Assembly: GCA_934047225.1 (NCBI GenBank)
Contig: OW203988.1
Coordinates: 3,754,229 to 3,818,228, forward strand
Direction: 5' to 3'
DNA length: 64,000 bases
DNA from: Ypsolopha sequella
Taxonomy: Eukaryota > Arthropoda > Insecta > Lepidoptera > Ypsolophidae
Numbering within the stretch: the first letter of the stretch is position 1; every line of letters starts with the position of its first letter. Below are positions 26,201 through 41,200 of this stretch, piece after piece. The translations under genes were made by a program, and so were the position numbers. The notes beneath the pieces were generated by a model. That model saw nothing but the letters and a program-made list of their open reading frames with translations. It did no database searches and was not told the DNA's origin.

Positions 26201-29200
26201 TCGAAGATGATCCTCGTAGCGGAAGACCAGTTTCGGCCGTCACCGATGAAAATGTAGCCAGGGTGAAAAAAAAATATATTAGAGGACCGACGAGTGAAGC
26301 AGTGGGAGATAGCTAGAGATGTGGGCGTCAGTAAAGAGCGAGTCAATGAAATAATTCATGAGCATTTGAACATGTCCAAGGTTAGTGCACGTTGGGTCCC
26401 TAGAATGTTGACTGCATTTGACATGGAGAGGCGTGTCAAATATTGCGAAGAGTTTTTGGACATGAGTCGAGGGAAAGAGGAAGAAATAATTTCTAGAATT
26501 GTAACATGTGATGAGACTTGGATTCGACAATGGGACCCGGAAAGTAAGCAAGAGTCGTTACAGTGGAAATTTAAGGATGAGAAGCCGCCTCGGAAATTTA
26601 AGGTCTGTCCATCGGCCGGTAAACTTAGGGCTACAATCTTTTGGGACACAGAAGGGATTTTGCTCATAGATTATTTACCGAAAAAAACTACAATGAATGC
26701 TGATTATTACTCAAACTTATTATATCAACTAAGAGAGACAATAAAAGAAAAACGGCGAGGTAAACTAAGCAAAGGAATTCTGATTTTGCACGATAACGCA
26801 CCAGTGCATACCGCACGCACAACAAAGCTAGCAATTAAAGACAATGGCTTCGAAACCATTGACCACCCCCCTTATAGTCCAGATCTAGCCCCCTGTGACT
26901 ATTTTCTGTTTAGACTTCTCAAGAAAGACCTCAGGCGACGAAGATTTATGACCGATGACGAAATGAAGGCAGCGGTTTCTGACTATTTTGACGACAAACC
27001 GTTTTTTTTTTTTTTAATTGCTTAAATTCAATATTTGAAAAATTTAATAAGTGCATTTTACTAGCAAAGGACTATATAGAAAAATAAAAAAAAACTATCC
27101 AGTTACGTCTTTTCTTTCATAGTTAGGTAGGTTACTTTTCAGCCTCCCCTCGTATATTGTCCTCGCAAGTTTCATGGAGCGTGCCTTATAGCGAAATTAA
27201 ACAGCATGACATTTGGCCACGCCTACAATTGAGTTGGTCGCGTCATGACGACCATCCTTAAATGTTATTACTGTACCTCTTTCTTAGCGGTCAGTTTGCA
27301 CAAGTCGCGTCGGTTCAGTTCAGGTGGCGGACGACGCCAGAATGATCGGCGAGCTCGCTCCACCGCTGTCGTGTCCAAAGCTGCCACAGCTTCAAGGAAT
27401 TCTGCACCGTGTTCCCTGTTCAACAGAAATATTTGCTGTCAAAAATCTTCGGTCATGATTTTAAGAGTATAATAGTCTATGTCCCAGTTTTTGGTTTGAG
27501 AAAAACCTCGATAAGCGATACTAATTTAGCTACAATTGGGTTAATCACAACGCTGCATTTCATCGTAGCTTAACTTGAAGGAGTATAATCTCATTTAACA
27601 TATTACGCAATACATCAAGGGTAGTGATCGGCACATCTTCAGAGGTTTACGTGATCCACTCTGACTCAGGCAGTATCATAATACCCAAGTACAGGATTTT
27701 GGGACTCAGAAAAATATCTCACATGATGGTTACGCTACGCTTTAAGGCCAAAGACTGGCATCTCTTTAGACATGTCCATCAAAGTCCACTCCAGCGGTTC
27801 GGGCGGAGTCACGGTACCCAAGTATTGGCGATGAGCTGTGTTGGCGCTCTGTCCTCATTTTGGAAGATTTTGGGAATCACAAAAATATCTCACTTCTCAC
27901 AGTCAACTGCAGCGGTTAGGGCGAAGTCACAGTACCTAAGTATTGGCGATGAGCTTTGTTCGTGCTCTGCACTCACTTCGGAAGATTTTGGGAATCACAA
28001 AAATATCTCACCTCTGTTATTACGCAACGCTTTGAGTTCAGACATCTTCAAGCATGTCCTTCACAGTCAACTCCAGCGGTTAGGGCCGAGTCACGGTACC
28101 CAAGTACTGACGATGAGCTGTGCTGGTGCTCTGCATTCACTTCCGAAGTGGGGAATTCTGGGAGTTACAAATATATCTCACCTATGATGATTGCGCAACG
28201 CTTCGAGGGCAGAGACGGGTACATCTTCAGGCATGTCAGACACAGTCAACTCCGGCGGTTCGGGCGGAGTCACGGTACCCAAGTACTGGCGATGAGCTGT
28301 GTTGGCGTTACCTCCCACAGTGGCAGGTTCGAGCGAGTCGCGGTCACGGGAATCCTGTACGGAAAATTATATTTTATTTATGCGCTATTGTTTTCGTTTG
28401 GCCACTACCGAGGCTGATGGAAAGGTCAACCAGACCTAGGATGAAGCGAGCTTGACCAGAAAATGGAAGAGTAACAGCAAACCAGGCGTTAATCATTCTG
28501 TCCAACGACTTTAATGCTTTGACTGCTTAAACTTACTTGCTTGAAAAATAACTATGCTTTCAACATCATCAATCCACTGATGGATGGACGCAAGGTTCAT
28601 AAAAATTATAAATGATTGCCACGTAAAATTAGGAAGGTCTTACCTGTGACAATGGCGCATCTTTGTTCTCGTCACCACTGTCGTGTCTCAGCGGACTACC
28701 TGACGCGTTCGGCTTCGCTCGGATCCCGTAGTAGTGATACTTGGAGTTGCCTCGTGTCCCCAACCTATAACAATAAATACATAAAACCAAACATGAACAG
28801 ACACTGTAGCTTTACAATCGTGTATTTGGCTATTGTTCTGTGAATTTACAAAATTCATCTTGTTGTATATCTAGTATTTTTTTAATTATGTCTAAACACG
28901 TTTTTATTCATTAACTCAAAATAAAAATGCTGCAAAAATTTTATAACTACCTTATCCATCTAATTTATTTTTTTCCTGTGTTACTTGCCACTATTGGCTG
29001 GAAATTTAGTTGCTGAAAAGTCGAAATCTGGTGATATTACTGGTCTATACAAACAAGTTCAATTATAGAGTCAACCCCGATAACGCGCAACAAAAATCAG
29101 ATGTTCAATAGAACAGGTAAATACACGTATCTATTCGACCAAAATAAATAGAACAGTTTTTTCGCAATTTCAGGGGTGGCTCCAAACTAAAAGTTATTTG

Positions 29201-32200
29201 TATAGACGAGTATTTATCACCATGATGTTTGCACCTGATTCTGTTCCTGCTATGTAGACGATAAAAATTTGGAACAAATATGGTATTCTTTTTGATTCAA
29301 GTCAAGACTATAATTAATTACACTTCATAAATACACATACTTTTATTATCTTCTTAAAATCTAGTTATTTAAAAAAAAGGATAAATTTCACGAAAAAGAC
29401 GACTTAGCTCCCGACTAGCTTTAAAACCGATAAAAAACTATCTTTATTATTTAAAAAATGTAATGACTTAATGTAAGTGCAATTTCAAATTAACTGAAAT
29501 TTTGCGTGCTGGAAGTTAAAGCAGGACATTTACCAGCATACTGTAGCCCCTTGAGCGACTCAAATCCATCCATCCACAAAAGTGCTAAGTTGATCCACTT
29601 ACCGTCGAGTGCGAAGTCCAATAAAGACGGATCTAATGAGCTTCCCGAAGGAGGCCGCGTTCACAGGATCGAGGCGGTGCGTCGCGCAGTGACGAAGGTA
29701 ATGGGCGTATAGAGTGGAGCGGGGCAGCGACACGCCTGTCAGGGGTTAAAGGCTATTTGAGCTGGGCAACTATAGTATCTACTGGTAGCTAATAAGGGTC
29801 AAGTAAACGTACATGTAATTGGTTAGCTCTTACTGACTTAGCAAAAGAGATGACTTTGAAATGCACGTTTTTATTTATTGATTGCACAAATCAACTGATA
29901 AGGACACCAACTTTTGGTTCTATCAACTCTATGTAATAAGCAATAAGTAACCAGGCCCGGCGCAAACACTTTGATTTTAAGATCCACTGACAAATTATTG
30001 AAGAATACTTAATAGTGCATGTTTGTATGTATTGACTCTTAAATAGAATAGAATAGAATCTTTATTATTTATTGTACACACACGGAAATATAAACATGAA
30101 CAAAATTACAGTGAAAAAAGATGCACATTGGCGAGCTTATCTCTAAACAGAGATTTCTGACAACAAAACCATCACAATAGGAAACAGTAACATAAACGAA
30201 GCAATCATACACGTGTACACAGGGAAGAAGAACATACATAATATTCTGTTAGCGTTAGTTTTAGTTTTGCTCTATAAATACTTTTATTTATATATGTATT
30301 TATATATAATAATAATATTCATTTATTTCAGATAAATTAATCCATATTTATAAATAAATTGCTAAAATACTAAAATTTAAAAAGAATACAAAAAAAGAAA
30401 TACACAGAAACAATAATACAAAGTGTTGATGCTGATATATACTATATATACATAGTAGCTTTTGATTATTGATCTGCACTGTTGAAAGTATTATCATGTA
30501 TATTGTAATTGTTACATTTAACTTCTGATAAAGCTTTTTTGTGTATGTAACATTGGTGCTCCTAATAAATAAATAAATAAATAAATACAAAGAATTATAC
30601 AAGTTTAATAACAAAATAAAAATTTATATCAATAATTACTATAAATACAATCTATAAAATATTATAAATATACATAGTGTGTAATAAACTACATAAACAT
30701 AAATATATATAATATCTATCTATTCAGATTGTGAGAGGTAGAATCATTTTATTTGGTACATGATATTTACATTAAATTATAGTTAGAACTTAAAAATAGC
30801 ACAGAATGCACCAAAAAGGTCTCCACACAGTTTAATGCCATGACATTACAATTACATGACAATACTATTCATATCATCTATCACTCACCTGTGTGTTAGG
30901 ATCGCAGTGTTCGCGCTGGGCCTGATTACATATCTCTTTTGTTTACTGTTTACAGTACAGGTTGTCATTTTATGCAACTTTTATCTTTATTTATTTTCAA
31001 CAATTACCTACAGCACAGAAGAAAAGGATTTTATATAGTTTAATTTATAGGTAAGTTATTCTTTTAGGGTGTTTTTTAGATTTTAGTTTTTTCTTATATT
31101 ATAGGTAGTAAGATTTGATTTTACTACTTTATCCTTGTTTCGATGTGCAGAAACTCTAGCAAACGATGTCTACCGACGTAAAATTAAACAGAATCGTTAA
31201 GAGCGCACGGAGCGTTAGCCTTTGACTCTTTGCGTGCAAAGTGTAAAGAAAATAACCACACTTTTGCACTTTTTCAATGTTTTTCGTTGTTATTTTCATC
31301 ATATTGCTCTCAAATAAAAAAAAAATTCGTGTATCTATATAAACGCTCTAGTCTTCTACGTGTATGAACTTTATTTTAGTAAATGAATCAGATTATCAAA
31401 TCACTTATTTAGATGAAAAAGTAGGGGAATAGAGGAACAAATGGCTCAAAGAGGTAACTTTGCGAACTTATTCTGTCGAGCCAACTTTATCAAATCGTGT
31501 TTCCATTGTGTGTATTGTCTAGTATATAACGCCAATAATACCAATATATTTCCCTAGATTTTAATTTAATTTTTTACAACTTCAAACAAGGGTTATAAAA
31601 ACGTGTTTGTGTGTGTAAAAAGCTCGGTGCGCTCTTAAGTTGTGTATAATGCATACACTTGATAGAATAAATCATTAGTTATGATTTATTTGTTTATTAT
31701 TGGATTTATTGGTTATTACATTTACGTTAATTATGTCCAGTTGGACTCAATACTTTATTTACGACCACAAAAATATCATCTTCGCTTGGCATTTTATAAT
31801 CTTTTCAAATAACAATTTCATGAAAAATTAAGAAAAGAAAACGCGCGGTACTAAACTCTTAAAAGCAAATAGTTTTACTCTGGCAGACGTTACTACCTAG
31901 TCGGTCCTTAAGTATTGTCACACGCACATAATTTTCAACTGTTTTACGATCAATAAAATGTAAAAACATTTTATCAATATTAATATTTCACGATGGAATG
32001 GACGTTCAAAGAAGAACGAGAAGTAGTAATTGCATTACACCATTGTGGCCACTCGACTAACACAACATTCAAGCTTATGGAAAAACTGAAAATCACAAAG
32101 TAATTTGTGTATCGTAATATTAAAAGGTGCAATGCACACTCAAGTGTGGATGACAAGAAAAGATCAGGTAGACTGCGTTCTGTTAAAACTCCAGCGGTCG

Positions 32201-35200
32201 GATAACTATTATTGGCTTTATTAAGTGTATATTCCGTTTGTACTCATATTTGTATAAGAATAATTACGGAGTTTACCCGTTTTACCCACTAATGTACCCA
32301 ACACCGTTTATACTAGGGATGGTAGGGTATAATGAACTGAGAGTAAGGCCGGAAGTCGCTTTAGTCTCATATGTTTATAAAATAATTATAGGCCGAATCC
32401 ACAATTCGGTAATATTGTGGGAGGTGAGCATGTGTGTGCCGGACAAATACGTGGAGCGCCGGCGGTTGCCGCGCTCACCGACCAACCTGCTGTCCGAGGC
32501 ACCACTGTCGCGTGCGCTTCACACTTTCAATCTCATCGCGGAATTGATCGATCCTTTCTGTTGTGCTCTGAGTAATTTCACAAAGACAGCTATGTACATT
32601 GTGTGTTATAATTATAATAGTGTATAAATGTAAAATTTATGAATAAGTTCATGTTGAAAGATCGCATTCTATCGCATTAGGTTATCCTGTAATGGTAGAT
32701 GTAAGTTGTAATATGTAAGTTGTAAAGAAATATATACAGTGTGTCCCTCGTACAAGTGCACATCCGAAAAGGGGTGAAACTAGAATCTTTGTTTTATAAA
32801 TTTAATAAATAAGGTAATAAAGCCGATTCTGAAAGCTTTAATTTTAGTTTTAGTGTTGTAAAACTAAATTTTCTTCATTACAAAATAGTTCATAAGTGTT
32901 ACGAACAAAAGCAAAATTACTTTGGAAAAATACAAGTACAAGTGGACAGCACTAAAACTAAGAATTGGCATTATTATGCAAGTTCATATGTTTAATTGTT
33001 TATTCTTTATTCTTAAGGTTAAACGTCAGTCACTTAGCACAAAGTGCATAACGTAACTTTGTATTTCTTGTTTAGAAGTTAAAAGTTTAAAAACATTTTA
33101 GTATGTGGCAGTTGACGCAAATAGTTCATTATTAGTGAGGTTTATACAATCAAATTTCATAAATTTGAAATTTAATGCACAATTAGTCATGATCTGCGGG
33201 CGTAGCATAGTGTTTAATCGCGCGCGACGCCACTAGTTGAATCACAAGTGCGAGGAGCGTGACGTACGGTTTAATCGCAAAAACATCATGTCGCGCTCCT
33301 CGCACCTGTGATTCAACTAAGTGGCATCGCACGCGATTAAACATTGTGCTACGAGGCCTGGTCCAAACAAAGTTAAAACGGCATTTTAAGTTGGTTTTGA
33401 GAAGATCATGATTAATTGTGTAAACAATTACAAACTCTTGCTTTATGAACCTCACAAATACTGAACTATTGGCGTCAAATGACACAGATTAAAAAGCTTT
33501 TCAATTTTAAATTTCGAAACAAGAAAAACAAAGTTAAGTTATGCAGTTTGCGTTAAGCTACTGACGTTTAACCTTAATGCCTTGATTCGGTAGTTTAATG
33601 TAATGTAACCGATGAAAATTACACAAAGTGTAACCTACGGGACCCTATTACTAAGACTCCGCTGTCCGTCTGTCACCAGGCTGTATCTCATGAACCGTGA
33701 TAGTTAGACAGTTGAAATTTTCACAGATGATGTATTTCTGTTGACGCTATAACAACGAATACTAAAAAATAATAAAATAAATATTTAAGAGGGCTCCCAT
33801 ACAACAAACATGTTTTTTTTTGCCGTTTTTATAGATAATAGTACGGAACCCTTCGTGCGCGAGTCCGACTCGCACTTGGCCGGTTTTGTTATTTAAACCG
33901 CGCCTCCAATTGTTACGGGTACAAGGTTTAACAACATTTGCGAAGCCAACCGACCTTGGTCACGACTTGATTCCCTAACTTATATATAAGCTATTTTGCA
34001 ATTTACTGGGTGTCTTTTAACCAAACCCCAATAAAATTAGAGGTTTTTCAGAATCGTCAATGGAACACATTTTAACATAAAATTTTTTTTTTGTTTATTA
34101 ACGTTTTTATTTAATAAATATCCAAAATAGTGGGATCAACGATAAAACTTCGTTTATTTTATACATATAATATTTTTAAATTAATGCAATTACCAGTTTT
34201 TATTCTTCTACAACCTATTAAATTATCGGGGTTACATTAAAGTCATTCTGTGTTTCAAATGACAAAGCAATGGATCCTGCTCAAAACAGAAACGTTACCA
34301 TCAGCAGTCTCATAGTTATCCAGCAGCCACTGCACGGTAGCCGGCGGCATCCGGGGCGGCTGGTGACCTTGCGCCGGCGTGGCGGGGGACGCCGGCGCCT
34401 CGGCGTCGTCTCCGGCCACCACCACGCCGTACGCCGCGAACTCGGCCTCCGAGCCGCCGCCCCACGCATTCTCCGCCTCGCTCGTGCTCTCGGTCGCGGT
34501 GTACACGGGGTACGAGCGAAGGGTTTCCCTGTGACGTCACCATCATCAGTAAACTTGGTATAGAGAGGATGGATGACAGAATAGTACCAAAAGAAATACA
34601 TGGAGCCCTAATTAAGGGGCTCAGTATCGCCAAATGGGTACTTACTAAAGCCTACTTCTCGTTTATGGTTAAACCAAAAATATTGAAAAAAATTCATATG
34701 AATCATCAACTTTAAAACAACATGTGAAACAATTTTCTTTTCCATACCACGAAAGCTTCTATGTGAAAAAAAATTCACCCGAATGGTGTTTTTTGGCTTG
34801 AATCCCCTACTGCTCTTAAACGGCTTGGTCGATTTAATTAATTTTTGCTTTGAGTAACAAATAAATTTGATAGTTATAAACATAACATAGGATTATTCAA
34901 TCGAACTATCACGAACTATAAATTCTGTATAAACTTTATTAAACTCTTAACAGGGCAGATATTTCATAGTACCTTTGCTTTTTTGTATAATAAAATTAGT
35001 GAAAAAGGTGGTCATTTTGACTTTTTCCCAGAATCAGTCCCTCTCGCACTGCTGCTCTTTCCGCATGGAGTAACAGAGTAGTATGCAAGCAGAACCTATC
35101 CTCTTAATACGCCCACGTAAAGGTAGTCATACAAGAAGTTTTACTGTTCAATAGACACGAAGTCCTCTGATACTCGTTCGCTTCTTATGTCGTGAAGATA

Positions 35201-38200
35201 TACGGCGAATCAGTTAAAACATAAGGAACTTACATATGCGTCTGATGAGTTTGCGCGTACAACTCTTGCTCCACGTACTGCACATGGTAGTTGACTCCGT
35301 TCCCACTCTCACCTGTACACAAAATATTTCATGAAAAAAGACCCTTACAAGCAGTCGCGTGCATAGAACTTTTTGCTGGAAAAGCAATAAGAATTAATGA
35401 CTAGTAAAAAAATATGAATACATTAAAATTCTATTTTGAAAAAAGATTTAAATATCTGCTCTACATGTGCGCATGCCCTGGCACCATACAAATTGTTTCT
35501 TTTCGAAATCGTGTTTTTTTTTAGTAACTGTACTGGACATTCTAGTTGCTTTTCCAGCAAAAATTTCCGGGCACGCCCTGAGTGACACCCAGCAACAGTT
35601 CTAGTAGCCCGGTGAAAGGAGATTGTTATAGTTAAGGTATTGAAGATGAATTTGTTAGACAACAATGAAGAAACATAAATTAACTGAGAACAGTGTTATG
35701 AAGACAGTCGAGGAAACAAAAAAATATCAAAGCTGATTTACATCTTGAGCTATTGGAATAAATATTTTTTTCTATAAATACCAGCAATGTTATTTACTTT
35801 TTTATTTATTAAAAATGTTTTACAGTGTCAGAGACTGATCTCTATTGTTATCAATTTATCATCGTGGAAGTCCCTTTATGTATTAAGTAAAAGGAATTCA
35901 TTCGCCTCTCGCCACCCATTATGTATCCGCCACTGTATGAAGATGATGAATTTTAGTGGCCTTTCCGACGGTTATCTGAAAAGATTTCTTAGACATTTAG
36001 AGATAAGGATGATTATTTATTGAATTAGTTTTTTGGTTTTTCTTTTGTGCAAGCTATTAGTAAACGTGTCAAATACCAATGTATTGTTATGGTTTGATCA
36101 TGTTAAAGTTATAATCAATGTTTTAACAAGTCAATATTATGACAAAAAGTCGGTCAAGTGCGAGACATACTCACGTACCTAAAGTTCCGTAATAATGCGA
36201 TAGTTTTGGGAATTTTGACATTTGATTTTCGTGAATTTCTCAACCGCTATATTTTTCCTGTAATCTTTATGTAAGCATATATTAAAATATTTTTTTTCTT
36301 ATTTTTCGGACTACCAGTTTTGGAGATAAGGCATGCATTTTTTGTGGTTTTCCGACGATTTTTCTAAATAGATGCATGTAAATGTTGCCAAACTATATAT
36401 TTTTACTTCTTAAACGAGAATATAAAAACACCATTAATCGCTGGGTACTAAGTCTGGACTACTCTGACACTGACCATTTATTGAATGTAGTTTTTATGAT
36501 AATTATTAAGTTAATTATACAGTTTGATGATATGTTTAAAGTAAACGCTTACTCATACATACATCCAACAGATACACTATACATCTCAAACTCCAAATAC
36601 ATACCCTTTCTCCCACTCATTCACACACACACGCACACCCCCTTTCACACACACGCACTCTCTCATAGATGATCACACATGACATGATAATTAATAAATA
36701 GCATAATATACAGTAGTTCAAATTGCAACAACCTGTTATTTAGTTCTATCAATGTCCGCCTACCGGCATGGGAATTAGAGCCTTCCTTAAAATACAGGTC
36801 TTCCACCTACTGAGGTACCAGTCTCACAAATACTTAAGTGTCTTAAGATTGTAAGTAACTGCTCTGTAAAAAGTTGTTGTACCTATCAATGTGGTACAAT
36901 CAGCTCTTTAATATCTACAATTTTGTACCCATGTAGTATTTTTTTATTTATTTCACTTTTTTTTTTATACATCTCATTTGTGTTAAACTTTTTTTTATCG
37001 ATATAATTTTCCTACAATTGACCAGTTATGACCTATAATCGACATTTTTTTCATATTTTTCGGTCCACCAGTTTCAGAGATAGGGTGGGGGAGACACATT
37101 TTTTTGTGGTTTTTCAAAGATTTCTCGAAATCAGTGCCAGTAAATATAGTTTAAGCATATATTTTTTACAATCAGCTCTTCACATTTGTATTTTAAGGAT
37201 AATTTTAAATTTTTTTGTGTTGCAAATATTTTGAAGAGTTTAAAATTTTTCAAATTTTTTTACACTGTGTTATGTGGGCAAATTAATGCTATTTTTGTAA
37301 CCCTAATAAAATTAAAAGACATTAAAACTCCAAAACATAAAACACGAAAATATACTATCACTAAATTGATACTGAATTTATGAATCATATTGCATTTATT
37401 TTGTTTAGAAAGACACTTGAACTTTTTAACATTCTTATTTTACACTCATAGAAAACTTATTTGCTATTTTTACTTATAATTTTGCAGCCGAAATCATATC
37501 AAAAACCCACAATTACTATCACTTTAGAAAACAATGAAAACTACAACAGTCAAAAACTGTACCAAACCGACTGTTCTAAAAAGCCTTCCTCGACTGAGAA
37601 CGATGAAACTTTGAAATCTAATAGCCCTATAATAGGGCTCCTGATCTCATAGTCTCATAGCAATCATCACTTGGCAACTGGGTGGCACACTCACAGGGGT
37701 AATAGGACCGATACCGAGGCACCTCCATGTCCGATGAAATCTCCCAGGCAACTTGTGACATATAGCCGGGCTTCATGGAATCCTTATCCTGCTCGCACTA
37801 ATTTCATCTCTTTCGAGTTTTTTATCTCGTTTGTGCTTGTGGCGCTGTCCCGCTCGTGTCTACCTGTCTCACCCCACCTGTTTATTGTGCGCGATATAAT
37901 TGAGAACTTTCCCCTTTGTAAGTTTTATTCGAAAGATATTGAAAATGATGCTGTGTACAGGGTGATTTTTAATGTTGATAAAATACATACGCATAATTGT
38001 GGATTTAGAACAGTTTTTTGTCTTTGTGTGCACTTATGAAATACTCACCTTTTGTTTGATCGATTCTATCACTAACATAGAAATTTCTTTCAGGGATAAG
38101 CTCACCTTCTGCCTAATCTGTAAGATTACTGATACTCAAAATTCAAAATTCAAAAAGTTTATTTTGCAAAGTAGGTATATATAATACACGTTTCACAAGT

Positions 38201-41200
38201 CAAATTTTAATCTTATAAAAATATATGTAATAAAATAATAAATGTACATGAACTACTTAGATTAAATGTTTTTTTAATTTATGTAGCAATATATATACGA
38301 CTAAAATTATAGGTAAAATATTATTATACAAGGTGAAATCCAATCAACCGCCCGAACCCATACCGGAGACCCGGCCAGGGACCAGGAACAGGTTCAATGA
38401 TCACCAACCGAGCCCCCAGCACGAATCCAGGCTTACTTATATACGTTTTATTCTTGTGTACAATAAAGGATGTTGAATTGAATTGAATTATATTAATGTC
38501 AATATGGATTATTATAATGAAGATATTATTTCCAAAAAAATATAGCCAACATATTTTTTTTTGGAAATAATTAGTATATTTGGAATTAATTTTATAAGAA
38601 ACGGTTTTGATATGTATTTTAAAAATGGTTATTTGAAACCGTAACCGTGTATATGAAAAAAAATATAGACAACATAATTTTTTTTTGGAAATAATAAGTA
38701 TCTTTGGAATTCATTTTATAAAACGGTTTTGATATGTATTTTAAAAATGGTTATTTGAAACCGTAACCGTGTATATGAAAAAAAATATAGACAACATAAT
38801 TTTTTTTTGGAAATAATAAGTATCTTTGGAATTCATTTTATAAAACGGTTTTGAAATGTATTTTAAAAATAGTTATTTGAAACCGTAACCGTGTATATGA
38901 AAAAAAATATAGACAACATAATTTTTTTTTGGAAATAATAAGTATGTTTGGAATTCATTTTATAAAACGGTTTTGATATGTATTTTAAAAATGGTTATTT
39001 GAAACCGTAACCGTGTATTACGTAATAACCGTATATGAACATGAATGTATATTATAGTAGTTTATGCTACAAGGGCGCAAAGGAACCGAGTAATTTATTG
39101 CTTTTACGCCCGTGTATCATACTAATTTTTTCAATGCATAGTGTGAGGAAATGAAAACAAATATAATCTTGTGAACTTTAAATTGTAATTGGCTCAAAAG
39201 GACTGTATCCAGAGCCGTTGAACAGTGGAAAAAAAAGTATAACATCTATGGTACACAGGAAAGGCTGCAGGTTAGCCAACCATTGCAAATAAATTTAAAA
39301 AATAATAATAATCGACTTTCTGTTCGGTTTTGATGCATAAAAAGTGGGCCTTTACGAGCACATGCATTGAAAAAATATTAAAACATAGCTTGTGCTAAAT
39401 AAAAATATTTATCGTCATGATTTAAAATCATACCGGGTGTTTTAGTGACGTCCTCAGAAAATTCAACCACATGCTCTACTGATCACACAGAAACTTTTAT
39501 TATAACTTTTGTTTTATTATGACTTCTGCAAATAAATTGTTTTTTTTCGTACTCGTATGTATTAAAAATGTTCTTATTCGCGTTGTTTCAAAATGTTTCT
39601 TTCTAAGTGGTTCAGTATAAACCGTAGAGCATGTGTTTTAATTCTCTGAGCACGTAATTAATACACCCGGTATTTATTACCGTTTTGAACATTATAAATA
39701 TCTCGAAAAAACAAACGTATTTCTGATTCAAACAATCTGTATCACAAAACCCGGTATGAAAACATATAAATAGTATTGATATTAAAAATAAAAAAACGTC
39801 TAGTCGTCGAAACATGGTCCATAGCGCACGCGCGGACGTCGCTATATCAAAGGGAACCAGCAAATCCACGCTCGGGCAGATTGTATCAAATGTCACAATA
39901 GATGCACCCTTCTGCGTGCGCCCATTCATAATACTCGCTCAGGTGGGTAATCCTGACTGACTACCCCTGGTATTACACCTTATTATTTAATTTTTTATAC
40001 GAGAAATTATTTAATTAATTGGTAATGGTGATTTTAGACTCTATTTGCAAGGTATAAGATTGGTTTTAGATTGTTTTTGTTATAGGAGAAAGTAGTAATT
40101 GTAGTTTTGTCTGAAAAGTTAGTTTTGAACGTTACAGGCGTGGAAATAGAAGTTGTATTTGAATAGTTTGACAAGTACAAAGATGTATTTGATGATGTAT
40201 AAGGTCTTTAGTATGGTATCTGTTTGACAGGTGTAGATAATCAGATTGAGATTTTCGGAGATCAAATGTAGGAGGGCAATAATAGGGATTCCCTTTTACT
40301 AAATACCTTATATGAGATCTTCAAAGCGTTTCATTGTTGTAATGAACTTTCGTAACTGTGCAGTGCACATGAAAACGCATTATGACTAACAAAGTCTGTT
40401 ACACAGTAGGTATATTATATATAGGTATATTGAAATTGAAGAAGGACATACACAGTTTACTTACATAAGTTTTAGATTCGGCTGATGACGGCCCCATATT
40501 GATAGGGCCAAAATATATCGAAAAGAATTGTTTAATTGTATTACTGTTATATTTACTTACACAATTATGTTTGTTTTAGTAAAATAAAATGTTATATAAG
40601 ACCATAACCCCACATCCAAGACCACATGCAATAAAAAAAGCATTTTATGATGAAATAGAGATGCATGCATGTTAAATAAACGGATAAACTGACTTTAAAA
40701 TCTTTTTATTTAAGGCACAGGTCGAGGTTACGATGATTATAATATCATCATCAGGCCCCGTAATACAATATTTAATCGCGCGTGACGCAACTTAGTTGAA
40801 TCACAAGTGCGAGGAGCGTGACACGATGCTTTTGCAATTAAAAACTATGCCACGCTTCTCGCAACTACGATTCAACTAACTCGGTTTATTTTATACGTTA
40901 TTTCAGTTAAAAAATGTATATGATAAACTATAGATTATCCGGAATGAGATGGCTTATATACAACGTGTAACAAAAAGGTGTAACCATATTAGAAGAGCTT
41001 ATTCAGTCAATGGTATAGAACAATCTCGAAAAAAAAAAACTGTTTCATAGAAAAAATGCAATACAGCTCGGCCGAAATGTATGGAAGGGCTGTTTTTTTT
41101 TTGAGATTTCGGTGTTGGCTCCATAGTAAAAGTTGTTCTATACCATTGACTGAATAAGCTCTTCAAATATGGTTACACCTTTCTGTTACACGTTGTATAT

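Noticed and set aside
34281..34633. Several long Arg/Pro-rich frames on both strands
   Set aside because: They are alternative readings of GC-rich Rfx exon 7; only the frame ending [13 protein letters not shown] is real.
39612..39929. 105-codon - strand frame
   Set aside because: Overlaps an equally open + strand block; no recognised domain, so not called a gene.
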